Origin: Buttiauxella massiliensis
GTDB taxonomy: Bacteria; Pseudomonadota; Gammaproteobacteria; Enterobacterales; Enterobacteriaceae
Assembly (NCBI RefSeq): GCF_902500225.1
Contig: NZ_LR722653.1
Span: forward strand, 253,909-317,908
Direction: 5' to 3'
Length of the DNA: 64,000 bases
Both the position numbers and the translations under genes were made by a program. The notes under the pieces were generated by a model, which worked only from the letters and a program-made list of their open reading frames with translations, was not told the origin of the DNA and searched no databases. Shown here piece by piece: positions 61,938 through 64,000 of this stretch. The stretch's first letter is position 1. Each line of letters begins with the position of its first letter.

Positions 61938-62188
61938 GGTGCAGTCGCAGCTTCCAGATAGATCAGGTAATCCATGGCTTGCTTGCGCGTTGTACCGCAC
62001 ATTTCCCGCGACGGTTGCAAGTTTGCGCAAACCTTTGGTCTTAGCGGTGAAAGAAAGATTTTACAGCGCATATCTGCGCCAAGCTGAACACATGGAGTAT
62101 CAGCGGGCTTGCCATCTGGCATGCCAGGAATAGGACTTGATACAGAAGGCGCGGTACAACACGCGCCGCAATCGGGACGACAGTCCAT
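61934..62188 (-). CDS. yeiW: YeiW, UPF0153 cysteine-rich small protein
   Basis: An 84-residue protein with the UPF0153 (CxxCxxCC-type) pattern: [13 protein letters not shown], then PCVQL, RCKIF, RPKVC and EMC, eight cysteines in all. The family is proposed to chelate zinc or iron. It matches E. coli YeiW. The ATG at 62188 is preferred to two TTG codons just upstream. Confidence 0.9.
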   Translation of the reverse strand: MDCRPDCGACCTAPSVSSPIPGMPDGKPADTPCVQLGADMRCKIFLSPLRPKVCANLQPSREMCGTTRKQAMDYLIYLEAATAP

Positions 62189-62355
62189 CAACAATACTCC
62201 AGTGGGCTGACAAGGATCAGGACTCTAGCAGTAGCAGTGCGGCTTTACTACGTAGATTTATGCACTATCTGCAATGAAATCCGCTTGCCTGAAAGACGCC
62301 TCCCGAGTAATTTGACGCAATATTTTCGCTCCTCAATTTTTTACAGGAAACACCG

Positions 62356-62928
62356 ATGCCAAGAGCTAATGAAATCAAAAAGGGTATGGTACTTAATTAC
62401 AACGGCAAGCTGCTGATTGTTAAAGATATCGATATCCAGGCACCTAGCGCCCGTGGCGCAGCAACGCTTTATAAAATGCGTTTTTCTGATGTCCGTTCTG
62501 GTCAGAAAGTTGAAGAGCGCTTCAAAGGTGATGATATTGTCGACACCATCACTCTGACCCGCCGTTACGTTGACTTCTCTTACATTGACGGCAACGAATA
62601 CGTGTTCATGGATAAAGAAGATTACACGCCGTATATCTTTACCAAAGATCAGATTGAAGAAGAGCTGCAATTCATTCCGGAAGGCGGCATGCCAGACATG
62701 CAAGTTCTGACCTGGGATGGCCAGTTGCTGGCGCTTGAACTGCCACAAACTGTGGACCTGGAAATTGTTGAAACCGCACCAGGCATAAAAGGCGCGTCAG
62801 CAAGCTCCCGTACTAAGCCTGCAACAATGTCTACTGGCCTGGTTATTCAGGTTCCAGAATATATGGTGACCGGTGAGAAAATCCGCATCCATATTGCTGA
62901 AAAGCGTTCTATGGGTCGCGCAGACTAA
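62356..62928 (+). CDS. efpL: EfpL (YeiP), elongation factor P-like protein
   Basis: EF-P paralogue that helps ribosomes through polyproline and similar stalling motifs. Length 190 equals E. coli YeiP, with a KOW-like N-terminal domain, OB domain 2 and OB domain 3. The tip loop reads SARGAATLY, so the position modified as lysine in EF-P is an arginine, typical of EfpL. Confidence 0.95.
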   Translation: MPRANEIKKGMVLNYNGKLLIVKDIDIQAPSARGAATLYKMRFSDVRSGQKVEERFKGDDIVDTITLTRRYVDFSYIDGNEYVFMDKEDYTPYIFTKDQIEEELQFIPEGGMPDMQVLTWDGQLLALELPQTVDLEIVETAPGIKGASASSRTKPATMSTGLVIQVPEYMVTGEKIRIHIAEKRSMGRAD

Positions 62929-62960
62929 TACGTGTTTTGCAGTTTAACCGACAGACATCC

Positions 62961-62984
62961 AAACCCGCTTCGGCGGGTTTTTAT
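62961..62984 (+). terminator. efpL terminator
   Basis: Arms AAACCCGC and GCGGGTTT around TTCG, followed by a T-rich tail. Confidence 0.85.
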
Positions 62985-63003
62985 TTTGGGAGAAATATTT
63001 GTG

Positions 63004-63468
63004 CTATTTCTTAATGGGATAGCTTACCAGCGGTTTGATCTCCTTTAGCACAAACATACTCTGCATTTCTTTAATCCCCGGCAAACGACGTACCACTGAC
63101 ATAGCAAAGTCCGCATAAGAATCCAGATCGCGCGCGACGACCTGCAATAAGAAATCGGCATCACCACCGATGCTGTAGCACGCAACCACATCCTCAAGTG
63201 CCGCGACTTCTTCTTCAAACTTCTTCGCTTCTGATTCACTGTGGCTGTCTATGGTTACACGAACGAACACCATTACTGCCAGGCCTATCTTGCGACGGTT
63301 AAGTACTGCGCGGTAACCCTGAATCACTTCGTCTTCTTCAAGCTTGCGTATTTTTCGCCAGCAAGGTGATGCTGACAACCCAATTGAATCGGCTACAGAC
63401 TGGTTCGTCATGCGCGCATCGTTTTGTAAAAGAGTCAGAATCTTTACGTCTGTTGTGCTTATGGTCAT
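63004..63468 (-). CDS. Lrp/AsnC-family regulator
   Basis: A 154-residue regulator with an N-terminal HTH (TDVKILTLLQNDARMTNQSVADSIGLSASPCWRKIRKLEEDEVI) and a RAM/AsnC effector domain (VACYSIGGDADFLLQVVARDLDSY). It resembles DecR (YbaO) more than Lrp but is not clearly either. It is divergent from a DUF2000-like gene over 164 bases and probably controls it in response to an amino acid or related metabolite. Confidence 0.82.
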   Translation of the reverse strand: MTISTTDVKILTLLQNDARMTNQSVADSIGLSASPCWRKIRKLEEDEVIQGYRAVLNRRKIGLAVMVFVRVTIDSHSESEAKKFEEEVAALEDVVACYSIGGDADFLLQVVARDLDSYADFAMSVVRRLPGIKEMQSMFVLKEIKPLVSYPIKK

Positions 63469-63632
63469 CAGGTCAGATCCTTTTAATTTTAGATAATAAA
63501 CGGGTCAATCCTGCCTTATTTTGTGCATTTTTCAAGCTATTTAGGCAGCAATTTCCCGCTAGCTTCCTGCATTATATTGTTCACAAAGAGCGACTCCATG
63601 AGCCATTTCAGATTCCCCTGCGAGGATAAAAT

Positions 63633-64000
63633 ATGAAGTTTGACGCCAGCCAACATCGAAGCACGATTATTATTGATAAAGACCTGAGCCCTGGGCTTGC
63701 CATCAACGCAGCCAGCGTTATTGGTATGAGTTTCGGCCATACGGTGGAAAACCTGGTGGGTCCTGACATGCAAAGTGCAGATGCCGTCAATTATCCTGGC
63801 GTTATTTATGCCCCTTTGCCGATTCTCCTGGCACCTGGCGCTTATATACAGGAGCTGCTCAGCATTGCTGAAACAGACGAAGAAATTTATACGATGCCCT
63901 TCAGCGCCTTGGCGCAGTCATGTAAGACCTACGATGAATATGGGGAACGTATTTCTGCTGTATCCAGCAATCATATTGAACTGGTAGCAATAGGGTTAAT
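63633..64000 (+). CDS. DUF2000-like protein, cut by the window end
   Basis: An open frame runs from the ATG at 63633 to the window edge without a stop (at least 122 residues). GAGGA lies 7 bases upstream. The start reads MKFDASQHRSTIIIDKDLSP followed by GLAINAASVIGMSFG, then YAPLPILLAPGAYIQELL, the pattern of DUF2000, a small family related in fold to peptidyl-tRNA hydrolase 2. The catalytic role is unknown. The divergent AsnC-type gene is its likely regulator. Confidence 0.7.
   Translation, partial: MKFDASQHRSTIIIDKDLSPGLAINAASVIGMSFGHTVENLVGPDMQSADAVNYPGVIYAPLPILLAPGAYIQELLSIAETDEEIYTMPFSALAQSCKTYDEYGERISAVSSNHIELVAIGL

Noticed and set aside
63775-63987. Open frame of 70 codons at the right edge
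   Set aside because: It overlaps, in another frame, the better supported DUF2000-like gene that starts at 63633 with a good ribosome site.

Overview
The window is chromosomal DNA from a member of the Enterobacteriaceae. Almost every gene has a recognisable E. coli K-12 counterpart of nearly the same length (deoR, dacC, rimO, gsiABCD, moeAB, ybiT, ldtB, cdd, mglBAC, cirA, lysP, nfo, psuKG, fruBKA, setB, efpL). Two ERIC elements and several REP-like hairpins support the family. Gene content and order differ enough from K-12 that it is not E. coli; an Enterobacter/Kluyvera/Leclercia/Buttiauxella-like genus is plausible, but I cannot name it. There is no rRNA, tRNA, CRISPR array, transposase or prophage gene. 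All E. coli comparisons are from memory.

Layout. Bases 1-30,600 follow the E. coli 18-19 min region read backwards: deoR, dacC, gstB, yliI, bssR, rimO, gsiDCBA-iaaA, moeA-moeB, ybiT, ldtB. Two accessory blocks interrupt it. At 4.7-12.5 kb there is a lipoprotein/serine-hydrolase pair, then an ABC importer divergent from a glycerophosphodiesterase gene and a ROK regulator gene. At 22.7-27.8 kb there is a LacI-type regulator gene divergent from an MFS transporter and a GH31 glycosidase. Bases 30,766-62,928 follow the E. coli 48-49 min region read forwards: yohJK, cdd, sanA, mglCAB, galS, yeiB, folE, yeiG, cirA, lysP, yeiE, yeiH, nfo, yeiI, psuTGK, fruAKB, setB, yeiW, efpL. Insertions there are a YbfB/YjiJ-type MFS gene (40.9 kb) and an A+T-rich pair coding for a reductase-like SDR and a membrane protein with three CxxC motifs (46.9-48.8 kb). 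The right edge carries an AsnC/Lrp-type regulator gene divergent from a DUF2000-like gene cut by the window end.

How the genes work together. Many loci are nutrient-scavenging modules next to their own regulators: glutathione import (gsi) with isoaspartyl peptidase; galactose import (mgl) with galS, both with the same CRP plus Gal-operator promoter design; cytidine deaminase with CRP/CytR-like sites; pseudouridine uptake and breakdown (psuTKG); and the fructose PTS (fruBKA) with two Cra operators.

The most notable points are: the ldtB/yohJ join, which has the exact geometry of one inversion across the terminus; the unassigned ABC-GDPD-ROK locus with a matched pair of A/T-rich palindromic sites at its two promoters; the LacI-MFS-GH31 cassette with an 18-bp perfect palindrome; and the three-CxxC membrane protein beside the SDR. 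None of these proves a new system; they are the best candidates here.
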